Source: Ramlibacter monticola (lineage in GTDB: Bacteria; Pseudomonadota; Gammaproteobacteria; Burkholderiales; Burkholderiaceae_C). Taken from it: a stretch of DNA of 64,000 nucleotides. The translations under genes were made by a program, and so were the position numbers. Shown here one piece after another: positions 50,365 through 59,339 of the stretch (within the stretch, counting starts at the first letter, position 1; every line of letters starts with the position of its first letter). A model generated the notes under the pieces. It saw only the letters and a program-made list of their open reading frames with translations. It made no database searches and was not told where the DNA came from. Where the stretch lies: positions 62,001 to 126,000 of the forward strand of contig NZ_JAEQNE010000001.1 of the NCBI RefSeq assembly GCF_016722785.1, read 5' to 3'.

Positions 50365-50421
50365 TTGCGCCATGCTTGCGCAATCGCCGCGGCACCCGGC
50401 GGGCGCCGGGTCCGACGAAAA

Positions 50422-50778
50422 ATGAAAGCGGTGATCCTGTTCGGCCACGGCTCGCGCGACCCGCTGTGGCGCCTGCCGATGGAGACGGTGGCGGCGCGCC
50501 TGCGGGCGCAGCACCCGGACGTGGCCGTGCGCTGCGCCTACCTCGAACTGGATGCGCCCGACCTGGCCACCGCCGCCGGGGACGTGGTCGCGGCCGGCGC
50601 GGACCGCGTCACCATCCTCCCGATGTTCCTCGGCACGGGCCGCCACGCGCGGGAGGACCTGCCCGACCTGGTGCAGGGGCTGCAAACCACCCATCCCGGC
50701 GTCACCTTCGTGCTGCAGAAGGCCGTCGGGGAGGACAGCCGCGTCCTGGACCTCATCGCAAAGATTGCCTTGGAGTAG
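50422..50778 (+). CDS. cbiX: Short CbiX/SirB-type chelatase
   Basis: A 118-residue single-domain class II chelatase with the N-terminal motif ILFGHGSRDPLW (metal-binding His) and ILPMFLGTGRHAREDLP with a second histidine. Such short CbiX forms insert cobalt or iron into sirohydrochlorin; siroheme is the cofactor of sulfite reductase. The next gene is the sulfur regulator cysB, 45 bp downstream, which supports a role in sulfur assimilation. Confidence 0.85.
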   Translation: MKAVILFGHGSRDPLWRLPMETVAARLRAQHPDVAVRCAYLELDAPDLATAAGDVVAAGADRVTILPMFLGTGRHAREDLPDLVQGLQTTHPGVTFVLQKAVGEDSRVLDLIAKIALE

Positions 50779-50822
50779 ATGCAGGCATAATGAATTTCTG
50801 CCTTAGAAGAAATTCAACATAT

Positions 50823-51770
50823 ATGAATCTGCACCAGTTTCGCTTCGTCCAGGAAGCGGTACGGCGGAACCTGAACCTCACGGAAGCGGCCAAGGCGCTG
50901 CACACCTCGCAGCCGGGCGTCTCGAAGGCCATCATCGAGCTGGAAGAGGAACTGGGCGTGGAGATCTTCGCCCGCCATGGCAAGCGCCTGAAGCGCGTGA
51001 CGGAGCCCGGCCAGCACGTCCTGAAAAGCATCGAGCTGATCATGCGCGAGGTGGGCAACCTCAAGCGCATCGGCGAGCAGTTCAGCGCACAGGACAGCGG
51101 CACCCTGTCCATCGCCACCACCCACACGCAGGCGCGCTACGTGCTGCCCCTGCCGGTGGCCCGGCTGCGCGAGCTCTACCCGAAGGTCAGCGTGAGCCTG
51201 CACCAGGGCTCGCCGGACCAGGTGGCCAAGATGGTGATGGAGGAGACGGCGGAGATCGGCATCGCCACCGAGTCGCTGGGCGACTACCCCGACCTCGTGA
51301 CCCTGCCCTGCTACGAATGGCAGCACGTGCTGGTGCTGCCGCTGGCGCACGCGCTGGCGAAGAAGGAGCGGATCACGCTGGAGGACATCGCGGCCGAGCC
51401 GCTGGTGACCTACCACCCGTCGTTCACGGGCCGCACCCGGATCGACAGCGCCTTCGCCCAGAAGAAGCTGCACCCCCGCATCGCCCTGGAGGCCATCGAC
51501 TCCGACGTGATCAAGACCTACGTCCGCCTGGGCCTGGGCATCGGGATCGTCGCCGAGATGGCCGTGCGCGACGACGGCAGCAACTCGGACCTGGCCGTGC
51601 GGCCGCTGGGCACGCTGTTCGGCCAGAATCTGGCCCGTGTCGCCTTCAAGCGCGGCGCCTACCTGCGCAACTTCGTCTACCGCTTCGCCGAACTGCTCTC
51701 GCCCGACCGCCTGGACCGCAACCTGATCGCCAAGGCGATGAGCGGCCACGGCAACGACTACGATCTATGA
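50823..51770 (+). CDS. cysB: CysB-family LysR regulator of sulfur metabolism
   Basis: A 315-residue LysR protein with the CysB/Cbl-type N-terminus MNLHQFRFVQEAVRRNLNLT, helix-turn-helix TEAAKALHTSQPGVSKAIIELE and the effector-domain stretch TTHTQARYVLP, typical of CysB. In this family sulfate/thiosulfate uptake and cysteine synthesis genes are the targets and O- or N-acetylserine the inducer. The nearby cbiX and cysA agree with this. Its TGA is the start of the second dispersed repeat. Confidence 0.92.
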   Translation: MNLHQFRFVQEAVRRNLNLTEAAKALHTSQPGVSKAIIELEEELGVEIFARHGKRLKRVTEPGQHVLKSIELIMREVGNLKRIGEQFSAQDSGTLSIATTHTQARYVLPLPVARLRELYPKVSVSLHQGSPDQVAKMVMEETAEIGIATESLGDYPDLVTLPCYEWQHVLVLPLAHALAKKERITLEDIAAEPLVTYHPSFTGRTRIDSAFAQKKLHPRIALEAIDSDVIKTYVRLGLGIGIVAEMAVRDDGSNSDLAVRPLGTLFGQNLARVAFKRGAYLRNFVYRFAELLSPDRLDRNLIAKAMSGHGNDYDL

Positions 51771-51857
51771 CCCATCCCCGAAGCGGCCTGCGGCCGCCTC
51801 CCCCTCGAGGGGGCGCCACCCGCGGCCCGGCAAAGCCGGTTCCCCGGTGGCACCGGG
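51768..51857 (+). repeat. Dispersed three-hairpin repeat, copy 2 (3' of cysB)
   Basis: Same element as at 50277-50364: TGACCCATCCCCGAAGCG, a GCGGCC-TGC-GGCCGC stem (one base pair longer than in copy 1), CCCCCTCGAGGGGG, CCGGCAAAGCCGG and CGGTGGCACCGGG. The stem of the first hairpin is changed on both sides, which argues that the structure is kept. A GTG inside it (51847) opens the next reading frame but is unlikely to be used. Confidence 0.85.
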
Positions 51858-51870
51858 AAATACCGCCAGC

Positions 51871-53046
51871 ATGCCGTCCCGTATGAACGCACTTGTACGA
51901 ACCCCGCCCATCGCAACGAAGTTCCCCACCATGGGGACGACGATCTTCACGGTGATGTCCGCGCTGGCCACCGAGAGGAATGCCGTCAACCTGGGACAGG
52001 GCTTCCCGGATTTCGAATGCGACCCGAAGCTCACGGAAGCCGTGACGGAGGCCATGCGCAAGGGCCTCAACCAGTACCCGCCCATGACCGGCATCACGCC
52101 GCTGCGCGAGGCGGTGGCGGCCAAGATCGAGGCGGTCTACGGCCGCCGCTACGACCCGGTATCGGAGATCACCATCACGGCCGGCGCCACCCAGGCGATC
52201 ATCACCGCGGTGCTGGCCATCGTGAAGCCGGGGGACGAGGTGATCGTGCTGGAGCCCTGCTACGACAGTTACGTGCCCAACATCGAGCTCGCCGGCGGCA
52301 AGGTGGTGCGCGTGCCGCTGGTGCCGCACAGCTTCCGCCCGGACTTCGCGAAGATCGCCGCGGCGCTCACGCCGCGCACCCGCGCGATCCTGATCAACTC
52401 GCCGCACAACCCGAGCGGCACCGTCTGGACGCGCGAGGAGATGCTGCAGTTGCAGGACCTGCTCGCGCCCACCGACGTCTTCGTGATCAGCGACGAGGTC
52501 TACGAGCACATGGTGTTCGACGGCCAGCCGCACCAGAGCGCGGCCCGCTTCCCCGGCCTGGCGGCGCGCTCCATCATCGTCTCCAGCTTCGGCAAGACCT
52601 ACCACGTGACCGGCTGGAAGGTGGGCTACGTGGCCGCCCCGGCGCCGCTCTCGGCGGAGTTCCGCAAGGTCCACCAGTTCAACGTCTTCACGGTCAACAC
52701 GCCGATGCAGTTCGGCCTGGCGGCCTACATGGCCTCGCCGGAACCCTACCTGCAGCTGCCCGCCTTCTACCAGCGCAAGCGCGACCTGTTCCGCGCCGGC
52801 CTCGCGAATTCGCGCCTGAAGCTGCTGCCCAGCGAGGGCACGTACTTCCAGTGCGTCGACATCGCGGAGGTGAGCGACCTGTCGGAAGCCGAGTTCTGCA
52901 AGTGGCTCACCACCGAGATCGGCGTCGCGGCGATCCCGCTGTCGGCGTTCTACGGCGACGGCTTCGACCAGCGGGTGGTGCGCTTCTGCTTCGCGAAGAA
53001 GGACGAGACGCTGCGGGCGGCGCTGGAACGGCTGGCGAAGCTCTGA
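51871..53046 (+). CDS. PLP-dependent aminotransferase, methionine aminotransferase (YbdL) type
   Basis: A 391-residue class I aminotransferase with LGQGFPDFECDP near the start, NSPHNPSGTVW, the Asp/Tyr pair in ISDEVYEHMVF and the PLP lysine in SSFGKTYHVTGWK. The pattern and length match YbdL-type methionine aminotransferases, which act in methionine salvage. I used the ATG at 51871, just past the repeat; ATG 51883 is also possible. Confidence 0.85.
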   Translation: MPSRMNALVRTPPIATKFPTMGTTIFTVMSALATERNAVNLGQGFPDFECDPKLTEAVTEAMRKGLNQYPPMTGITPLREAVAAKIEAVYGRRYDPVSEITITAGATQAIITAVLAIVKPGDEVIVLEPCYDSYVPNIELAGGKVVRVPLVPHSFRPDFAKIAAALTPRTRAILINSPHNPSGTVWTREEMLQLQDLLAPTDVFVISDEVYEHMVFDGQPHQSAARFPGLAARSIIVSSFGKTYHVTGWKVGYVAAPAPLSAEFRKVHQFNVFTVNTPMQFGLAAYMASPEPYLQLPAFYQRKRDLFRAGLANSRLKLLPSEGTYFQCVDIAEVSDLSEAEFCKWLTTEIGVAAIPLSAFYGDGFDQRVVRFCFAKKDETLRAALERLAKL

Positions 53047-53083
53047 ACGCCCTGGCCCCCCGCCGGCGCGGGAAGGACGAGCG

Positions 53084-53788
53084 CTAGCACTGCACCGGGT
53101 TGCGGCAGAACTTCTCCAGTTCCCGCACCACCGACTGCCCCGCGACGCTCGTCTTCGCCTTCGGCCCCATCTCGAAACTGAGCTTCACCTCGTACTTGCG
53201 GAAGAACTCGTCGAACAGTTCCGCGCCCAGGGTTCCGTAGGCCGTCAGGGTGTCGGCCCTCGGATCGTGCGTCAGCAGCACGGCGCACAGGGGCTGCTTG
53301 GCCGGCCCCGACAGGACCTCGGCGCCGCGGGACGGGTCGTACTGGCTGTGCTCGGCGCAGCAGTGGATCAGGCCGTCCTGCACGCCGCGCTGCGCCCGCG
53401 TCTTGCGGTAGCTGATGAAGCTCACTTCCTTCGTGGGGTACACCAGCTGGTGCGCGCAGATGGCGGAGAAAGCCACGATGCTGCGGTTGCGCCCCACCCC
53501 GCCGGGCCAGGTGTAGGCCGCCCGGTCCGCCGTACTGAGGGCATGCGGCGCGAGCGGCTTGCCGAGATCCAGCAGGAACACCGGCGTCGCCTCGAAGGGA
53601 TAGTGGAACACGTAGTTCGCCTGCGGACGCAGCTCCGAGGCCCGCAGCGGGTCGCCGCGCTCGTTGACCAGCAGGACCTGGGCGTAGTCCTTCGGCCGCG
53701 CATTGGCGGCCCAGGCAGGCGGGGCGAAGCCGCCCGACAGGCAGGCGGCGCCGGCGGAACAGGACTCCAGAAAGCTGCGTCGGTCCAT
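53084..53788 (-). CDS. Tat-exported Rieske-type iron-sulfur protein
   Basis: A 234-residue protein with a Tat-like signal (MDRRSFLESCSAGAACLSGG) cut near PAWA. Two Rieske ligand boxes are present: C111-A-H113 and C144-A-E-H147. The cysteines that form the disulfide in bc1 Rieske proteins are missing (Q/L after the first box, E146 in the second). GGGGAGGA precedes the ATG at 53788, which decides against the longer frame. No cytochrome or oxidoreductase gene is adjacent, so it is a stand-alone periplasmic electron carrier of unknown partner. Confidence 0.72.
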   Translation of the reverse strand: MDRRSFLESCSAGAACLSGGFAPPAWAANARPKDYAQVLLVNERGDPLRASELRPQANYVFHYPFEATPVFLLDLGKPLAPHALSTADRAAYTWPGGVGRNRSIVAFSAICAHQLVYPTKEVSFISYRKTRAQRGVQDGLIHCCAEHSQYDPSRGAEVLSGPAKQPLCAVLLTHDPRADTLTAYGTLGAELFDEFFRKYEVKLSFEMGPKAKTSVAGQSVVRELEKFCRNPVQC

Positions 53789-53875
53789 GAACGATCCTCC
53801 CCAGGCTGCCGCCACGGTACTGCCCGGCGGACGGGAGGAGTATCCGGTGTTTTACCGCGAACGCAGGTTCGCAGT

Positions 53876-56800
53876 TCAGCCGTTCAACTGGTCCCAGGCC
53901 TTCTGCAGCCGCTTCACGCTGACTGGCTGCGGGGTGCGCAGTTCCTGCGCGAAAAAGCTCACGCGCAGCTCCTCCAGCAGCCAGCGGAAGTCCTCCATTC
54001 TCTCGTCCGTGACGCCCTTGCGCTCGGCCACGAGGCGCCAGTAGCGCTGCTCCAGGGGCTTGAGCTCGGCCAGGCGCGAGGCGTCCCGCGCGGGGTCGGC
54101 CCGCAGCTTGTCCAGCCGCAGCACGATGGCCTTCAGGTACCGGGGAAGATGCTGCAGGCGCACCCAGGGGGTGGTGGCCAGGAAACGCCTGGGCACGAGC
54201 CGCTGCAACTGCTGCGCGGCGTCGCCGGTGGCGTCGGGCTGGATCTTCGTGTCCTTGATCTTGCGCGCGGCCGCGGCGTGCTCGACGAGGATCGTCGCGG
54301 CCAGCCGGGCCACTTCGTTGGCGATCAGCGTCAGGCGTCCGCGGCCTTCGTCCAGGCGGCGCTGGAAATCCACCGCCGTGGCCGGCAGCGGGTCCTGCAG
54401 GAAGGCCCGGTCCAGCGCGACCTCGATGACCTGGTCGCGCAGCTCCTCCTGGGTGCCCAGGGGCATGAAGGCCACCGCCATCTTCTGCAGGTCGGGGATG
54501 TTCTTCTCCACGTACTTCAGCGCGTCGCGCAGCTGCAGCGCGAACAGGCGCCGCAGGCCGCCGCGGTGGCGCGCCGCGGCGACCTCGGGCTCGTCGAACA
54601 CCTCGATGGCGACGGCGTCGTTCCGGTCGATCAGCGCGGGGAAGCCGATGAGGCTGGTGCCGCCCTTGCGGACCTCCATGAGCTCGGGGAGTTCGCCGAA
54701 GGTCCAGGCGGTGTAGCGCTGCTCGGACGACGGCGCACTGGCTGTTCCCCCTGCCCCCTTGGGGGAGAGGTCGGAAGGGGGGCGCTCCCGGTCCTTGCCC
54801 GTGCCAGCGCCCGGCGCGCCCCCAACCTGCCCTCCTCCGGAGGGCGTGGGTGAAGGAGAAACCTTCAAGCCCGCCAGGGCCTGGAAGGCTCCGCGCGCCT
54901 TCGCGCCCAGTTCCGCCTTCAGCGCGCCGAGATTGCGCCCCATCCCCAGCTGCCGGCCGTGTTCGTCCACCACGCGGATGTTCATGAACAGGTGCGCCGG
55001 CACCATGTCCAGCTTGAAGTCGGTGCGCTTCACGTCCAGGCTGGTGGCGTCGCGCACCTGCTTCAGCAGGGCGTCGGTGAGGCTGCCATGGGTCCAACGC
55101 TCGGGCGCGGAGAGCGTCTCCGCCAGCCTGGCGGCCGACTCCGGCAGCGGCACGAAACGCGAGCGCGGCTTCTGCGGCAGGCTTTTCAGCAGCGCCTGGA
55201 TCTTGTCCTTCAGCATGCCGGGCACCAGCCACTCCGAGCGCTCCTCACTCACCTGGTTCAGCACGAACAGGGGCACCGACACCGTGAGGCCGTCGCGCGG
55301 ATCGCCGGGTTCGTGCAGGTAGGCCGCGGAGCAGTCCACGCCCCCCAGCTTCACCGTCTTGGGAAAGGCGTTGCTGGTGATGCCGGCCGCCTCGTGCCGC
55401 ATCAGCTCGTCGCGCGAGAGCTTCAGCAGCTCCGGCTGGCCGCGGCTCGCCTCCCGGTACCAGCGCTCGAAGGTGGCGCCGCTGTAGACGTCCTTCGGGA
55501 CCTGCTGGTCGTAGAAGGCGTAGATCAGTTCCTCGTCGACCAGCACGTCCTGCCGGCGCGACTTGTGTTCCAGCTCCTCGACCTGCCGGATCTGCTTCTG
55601 GTTCGCCGCCAGGAAGGGCAGCCGCGTCTCCCACTCGCCGGCCACCAGGCCCTCGCGCAGGAAGATCTCGCGCGCGCCCTGCAGGTCGGCGCGCGCGAAG
55701 GGCACGCGGCGGCCGCTGTAGATCACGAGGCCGTACAGCGTCGCGCGCTCCAGCGCCACCACCTCGGCCGCCTTCTTCTCCCAGTGCGGATCGAGCAGCT
55801 GCTTCTTCAGCAGGTGCCCCGCGACCTCCTCCACCCACTGCGGCTCGATGTTGGCGATGCCGCGCCCGAACAGGCGGGTGGTTTCCACCAGTTCGGCGAC
55901 GACGATCCAGCGCCCGGGCCGCTTGCGCAGGTGCGCGCCCGGATGGCGGTAGAACTTGATGCCGCGCGCGCCGAGGTAGGCCTCGTCGTCCTCCAGCTTG
56001 AAGCCGATGTTCCCCAGCAGGCCGGACAGCATCGCCTTGTGGATCTGCTCGTAGCTGGCGGGCTGCTCGTTGAGGCGCCACTTGTGCTCGGTGACCACCG
56101 TGAGCAGCTGGCTGTGCACGTCGCGCCATTCGCGCACCCGCCGCACGTTGATGAAGTTCTGGCGCAGCAGGGCCTCGTACTGCCGGTTCGACAGCTTGTG
56201 TTGGGGGCCTTCGGCTCCCGACACAGAGGTGTCATTGCGCTCCCCCTCCCCGGCCCTCCCCCTCCTCGAGGGGGAGGGAGTCCCATGCCCGCCGCGGGAC
56301 TCGTCCAGCCACTGCCACAGCCTCAGGTAGCCCGAGAACTCGCTCTTCTCGTCGTCGAACTTGGCGTGCTGCTGGTCGGCCTGCGCCTGCAGCTCCAGCG
56401 GACGGTCGCGCACGTCCTGCAGCGACAGCGCCGAGGCGATCACCAGCACCTCCTGCAGCGCCCCGCGCTGGCGCGCCTCCAGGATCATGCGGCCCACCCG
56501 CGGGTCCAGCGGCAGCCGCGCCAGTTCCGCGCCCATGGCGGTGAGCTCGTTGTCGTCGTCCACCGCGCCCAGCTCGTTCAGCAGGTCGTAGCCGTCGGCG
56601 ATCGCGCGGCGCGAGGGCGGGTCGATGAAAGGGAATTCCTCCACCGCGCCCAGCCGCAGCGACTTCATGCGCAGGATCACGCCGGCCAGCGAGGAGCGCA
56701 GGATCTCCGGATCGGTGAAGCGCGGGCGGCCGGCGAAGTCCTGTTCCTCGTAGAGGCGGATGCAGATCCCGTTGGCCACCCGCCCGCAGCGGCCGGCGCG

Positions 56801-57835
56801 CTGGTTGGCCGCGGCCTGGCTCACCGGCTCGACCAGCAGCTGTTCCACCTTGCTGCGAAAACTGTAGCGCTTGACGCGGGCCGTGCCGGTGTCGATCACG
56901 TAGCGGATCCCCGGCACGGTGAGCGAGGTCTCGGCCACGTTGGTGGCCAGCACGATGCGCCGCCCGCCGTGGGTGTCGAACACCCGGTCCTGCTCGGCCT
57001 GCGACAGCCGCGCGAACAGGGGCAGCACTTCCGCGTTGCGGGTGAGCGGGTCGTGCGCCAGGTGCTTGCGCAGGTGGTCGGCCGCCTCGCGGATCTCGCG
57101 CTCGCCCGGCAGGAACACCAGGATGTCGCCCGGGGCATTGCCGCGCCACAGCTCGTCGACCCCCTCCGCGATCGCGTCGTTCAGGTCGAAGTCGCGCGAT
57201 TCCTCGAAGGGCTTCCAGCGCTGCTCCACCGGGAACATGCGGCCGGACACGTAGATGACGGGCGCCGGCCCGCTGGCGGACGCGAAATGCTGGGCGAAGC
57301 GCTCGGCGTCGATGGTCGCCGAGGTCACCACCACCTTCAGGTCCGGCCGCCTGGGCAGCAGCTGGCGCAGGTAGCCAAGGAGGAAGTCGATGTTGAGGCT
57401 GCGCTCGTGCGCCTCGTCGATGATGATGGTGTCGTAGGCGTTGAGCAGCGGGTCCGACTGGGTCTCGGCCAGCAGGATGCCGTCGGTCATCAGCTTCACC
57501 GAGGCGTCGCGCGCCAGCCGGTCGGTGAAGCGGACCTTGTAGCCGACGACTTCGCCCAGCGGCGTCTGCAGTTCCTGCGCGATCCGCTTGGCCACGCTGG
57601 AGGCCGCGATGCGGCGCGGCTGGGTGTGGCCGATCAGCCGCCCCTTCCCCGGCGCCGCCTGGAGCTTGCCGCGACCGAGGGCCAGCGCGATCTTCGGCAG
57701 CTGCGTCGTCTTGCCCGAGCCGGTCTCGCCGCAGACGATCACCACCTGGTGCGCCGCCATCGCGGCCATGATCTCCTCGCGCCGGGCGGAGACGGGAAGG
57801 TTCTCGGGGAATGTGATGTTCAGGGCGGAAGGCAA
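53876..57835 (-). CDS. hrpA: ATP-dependent RNA helicase HrpA
   Basis: A 1,319-residue DEAH-box helicase: Walker A GETGSGKT at 36-43, DEAH in IIIDEAHERS, SAT motif VVTSATIDAERF and motif VI QRAGRCGRV, then HA2, OB and the DUF3418 C-terminal region. HrpA acts on RNA in stalled ribosomes or mRNA processing. Two low-complexity inserts (about 515-545 and 988-1040) are encoded by C-rich dispersed repeats inserted in frame; both lie between domains. Confidence 0.93.
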   Translation of the reverse strand: MPSALNITFPENLPVSARREEIMAAMAAHQVVIVCGETGSGKTTQLPKIALALGRGKLQAAPGKGRLIGHTQPRRIAASSVAKRIAQELQTPLGEVVGYKVRFTDRLARDASVKLMTDGILLAETQSDPLLNAYDTIIIDEAHERSLNIDFLLGYLRQLLPRRPDLKVVVTSATIDAERFAQHFASASGPAPVIYVSGRMFPVEQRWKPFEESRDFDLNDAIAEGVDELWRGNAPGDILVFLPGEREIREAADHLRKHLAHDPLTRNAEVLPLFARLSQAEQDRVFDTHGGRRIVLATNVAETSLTVPGIRYVIDTGTARVKRYSFRSKVEQLLVEPVSQAAANQRAGRCGRVANGICIRLYEEQDFAGRPRFTDPEILRSSLAGVILRMKSLRLGAVEEFPFIDPPSRRAIADGYDLLNELGAVDDDNELTAMGAELARLPLDPRVGRMILEARQRGALQEVLVIASALSLQDVRDRPLELQAQADQQHAKFDDEKSEFSGYLRLWQWLDESRGGHGTPSPSRRGRAGEGERNDTSVSGAEGPQHKLSNRQYEALLRQNFINVRRVREWRDVHSQLLTVVTEHKWRLNEQPASYEQIHKAMLSGLLGNIGFKLEDDEAYLGARGIKFYRHPGAHLRKRPGRWIVVAELVETTRLFGRGIANIEPQWVEEVAGHLLKKQLLDPHWEKKAAEVVALERATLYGLVIYSGRRVPFARADLQGAREIFLREGLVAGEWETRLPFLAANQKQIRQVEELEHKSRRQDVLVDEELIYAFYDQQVPKDVYSGATFERWYREASRGQPELLKLSRDELMRHEAAGITSNAFPKTVKLGGVDCSAAYLHEPGDPRDGLTVSVPLFVLNQVSEERSEWLVPGMLKDKIQALLKSLPQKPRSRFVPLPESAARLAETLSAPERWTHGSLTDALLKQVRDATSLDVKRTDFKLDMVPAHLFMNIRVVDEHGRQLGMGRNLGALKAELGAKARGAFQALAGLKVSPSPTPSGGGQVGGAPGAGTGKDRERPPSDLSPKGAGGTASAPSSEQRYTAWTFGELPELMEVRKGGTSLIGFPALIDRNDAVAIEVFDEPEVAAARHRGGLRRLFALQLRDALKYVEKNIPDLQKMAVAFMPLGTQEELRDQVIEVALDRAFLQDPLPATAVDFQRRLDEGRGRLTLIANEVARLAATILVEHAAAARKIKDTKIQPDATGDAAQQLQRLVPRRFLATTPWVRLQHLPRYLKAIVLRLDKLRADPARDASRLAELKPLEQRYWRLVAERKGVTDERMEDFRWLLEELRVSFFAQELRTPQPVSVKRLQKAWDQLNG
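54725..54866 (+). repeat. C-rich repeat pair inserted in frame in hrpA
   Basis: Two adjacent C/G-rich stem-loops, CCCCCTGCCCCCTTGGGGG and CCTGCCCTCCTCCGGAGGGC, lie inside hrpA. They encode the glycine/proline-rich stretch SPSPTPSGGGQVGGAPGAG and what follows, about residues 988-1040. The reading frame is kept. Confidence 0.6.
56237..56283 (+). repeat. C-rich dispersed repeat inserted in frame in hrpA
   Basis: GCGCTCCCCCTCCCCGGCCC followed by TCCCCC, a short loop and GGGGGAGGGAGT: the same element as at the 3' end of atzE (3555-3597). Read on the minus strand in hrpA it encodes GTPSPSRRGRAGEGERND, an insert at about residues 517-534. Confidence 0.7.
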
Positions 57836-57906
57836 GGCGGCGTGGCGCGGAAAAGGCGCAGATTATCCGCCCTCCCGGCGGCGGCCGCCGGCGCGTGGCG
57901 CCGGCT

Positions 57907-59154
57907 TCAGGCGCTGACGGTGTCTTGCGGCTGGATCGGGGGCCCCACGTCGTCCAGCCCCAGCTCGGCGATCTGGTCGGCGGACTTGTCGAACCAGGCC
58001 AGCCGGCTGCGGTAGCTCCAGGCCGTGCGCGCCATGGCGCGCGCCGTGCCCACTACCTGCGAGGGCCGCACCTGGGTGCTGGTGCCCAGCACGCCGATCC
58101 CCACTTCGGCCACCCAGGTGGCATCGGAGGTTTCCAGGTCCTCCGGCTCGCGGCTCGTGCTCAGCGAGATCGGCCGCATCAGGCGTTCCCGGATGGTCCG
58201 CGCGAGCTGGCCCAGACGCTGCTCGTCGGCCGTGTGCGGCACCAGCAGCAGGAAGCCGTCCTCGCTCAGGCGGCCCATTTCCACGTTGGGCGGCACGCAG
58301 CGCCGCAGCCGCCCGGCCGAGACGAACAGGGCATGGTTGAAGGCCGCCCGGCCATGGAGGTTCTCGAGCGCGTACAGGTTGGCGATGCAGATGGCAAGCA
58401 CGCCGATCGGGCGCGGGTCCGTGTTGCGCCGGAAGAACACGTCGCCCAGCATGTGCCCGGTCTCGCTGTGCGAGCGCATCCGGGTCACCGGGTCGTAGTT
58501 GGGCCCGTGCGCCATCACCTCCGACAGTTCCAGCAGGTAGGAATAGCGGGCCCACAGTACGCCGGCCACCACGCTCAGGTAGGCGCAGCCTGCCAGCGCG
58601 CTGACGGCGTGCAACGGCCAGGCCTGGTGGCGCGTCAGCGCGATCCAGCTCAGGCCCGCCAGCGCCACCAGCAGGAAGACGAGGCCGGCCACGAAGGTCC
58701 AGCCGGCGCGGTCGCCGCGCACGGCGCCGCGCACCGCCACCACCAGCATCGCGAAGCCCACGGTGAAGGCGGTGAGCGAACTGAGCGCCAGCGCCTCGGT
58801 GGGCTCCAGCGCCCAGCCCGCGAGCGCCACGCCCGCGCCGGCCCCGATCAGGCCCGCCATGAAGGGGCGCCCCACGCTGCGGTGCCGCAGCATGCCCAGC
58901 GTGGACATCAGCATCAGCGCGAGGCCGACGGCGGTGGCGACGGCCACGTGCGAGAGCACGCGCGCCTCCCGGTCCCCTTCGATCGGCAGCCAGCCCAGGT
59001 AGGCGATGACGAAGCCGGCGGAGGCGATCGAGGTCAGCGCCGCCATCAGGGCCACCCGCCGATGGGAACGGACGAACGCCGCCAGCGAGACGGCCAGCAT
59101 CATCGCCGCGGTGCAAAAAAAGGCGCCCCAGAAGCCGGCGGCGAGCGTGTCCAT
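57907..59154 (-). CDS. Membrane protein with degenerate GGDEF domain
   Basis: A 415-residue protein with about seven N-terminal hydrophobic segments (to residue 225) and a C-terminal GGDEF-like domain. The domain keeps YDPVTRMRS at its start and a hydrophobic core, but the GGDEF loop reads RLSEDGFLLL, so it should not make c-di-GMP. The two metal aspartates are also not evident. It may be a GTP- or c-di-GMP-binding sensor. I chose ATG 59154; a longer frame to 59262 would run into the argA promoter region. Confidence 0.72.
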   Translation of the reverse strand: MDTLAAGFWGAFFCTAAMMLAVSLAAFVRSHRRVALMAALTSIASAGFVIAYLGWLPIEGDREARVLSHVAVATAVGLALMLMSTLGMLRHRSVGRPFMAGLIGAGAGVALAGWALEPTEALALSSLTAFTVGFAMLVVAVRGAVRGDRAGWTFVAGLVFLLVALAGLSWIALTRHQAWPLHAVSALAGCAYLSVVAGVLWARYSYLLELSEVMAHGPNYDPVTRMRSHSETGHMLGDVFFRRNTDPRPIGVLAICIANLYALENLHGRAAFNHALFVSAGRLRRCVPPNVEMGRLSEDGFLLLVPHTADEQRLGQLARTIRERLMRPISLSTSREPEDLETSDATWVAEVGIGVLGTSTQVRPSQVVGTARAMARTAWSYRSRLAWFDKSADQIAELGLDDVGPPIQPQDTVSA

Positions 59155-59339
59155 TCGTTCGACGATACCCGAAAGCGCCAGCGCCCCCGCCCAAGCCACC
59201 ACTGCAGAGGCGTGCTTGGGCGCCGCCGTGACCAAGAATGCGCCTGGCAAGCCGGCCGCCACCGGGTCCTTGGCGCGACGATCACGGAAAGCGCCAGCCC
59301 TGTCCTATACACTGTCGCGCTCAGCCTGCAACGCGCCCG

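Noticed and set aside
51847-51870. GTG start of the aminotransferase at 51847
   Set aside because: The codon lies inside the dispersed repeat and has no ribosome site; ATG 51871 is preferred.
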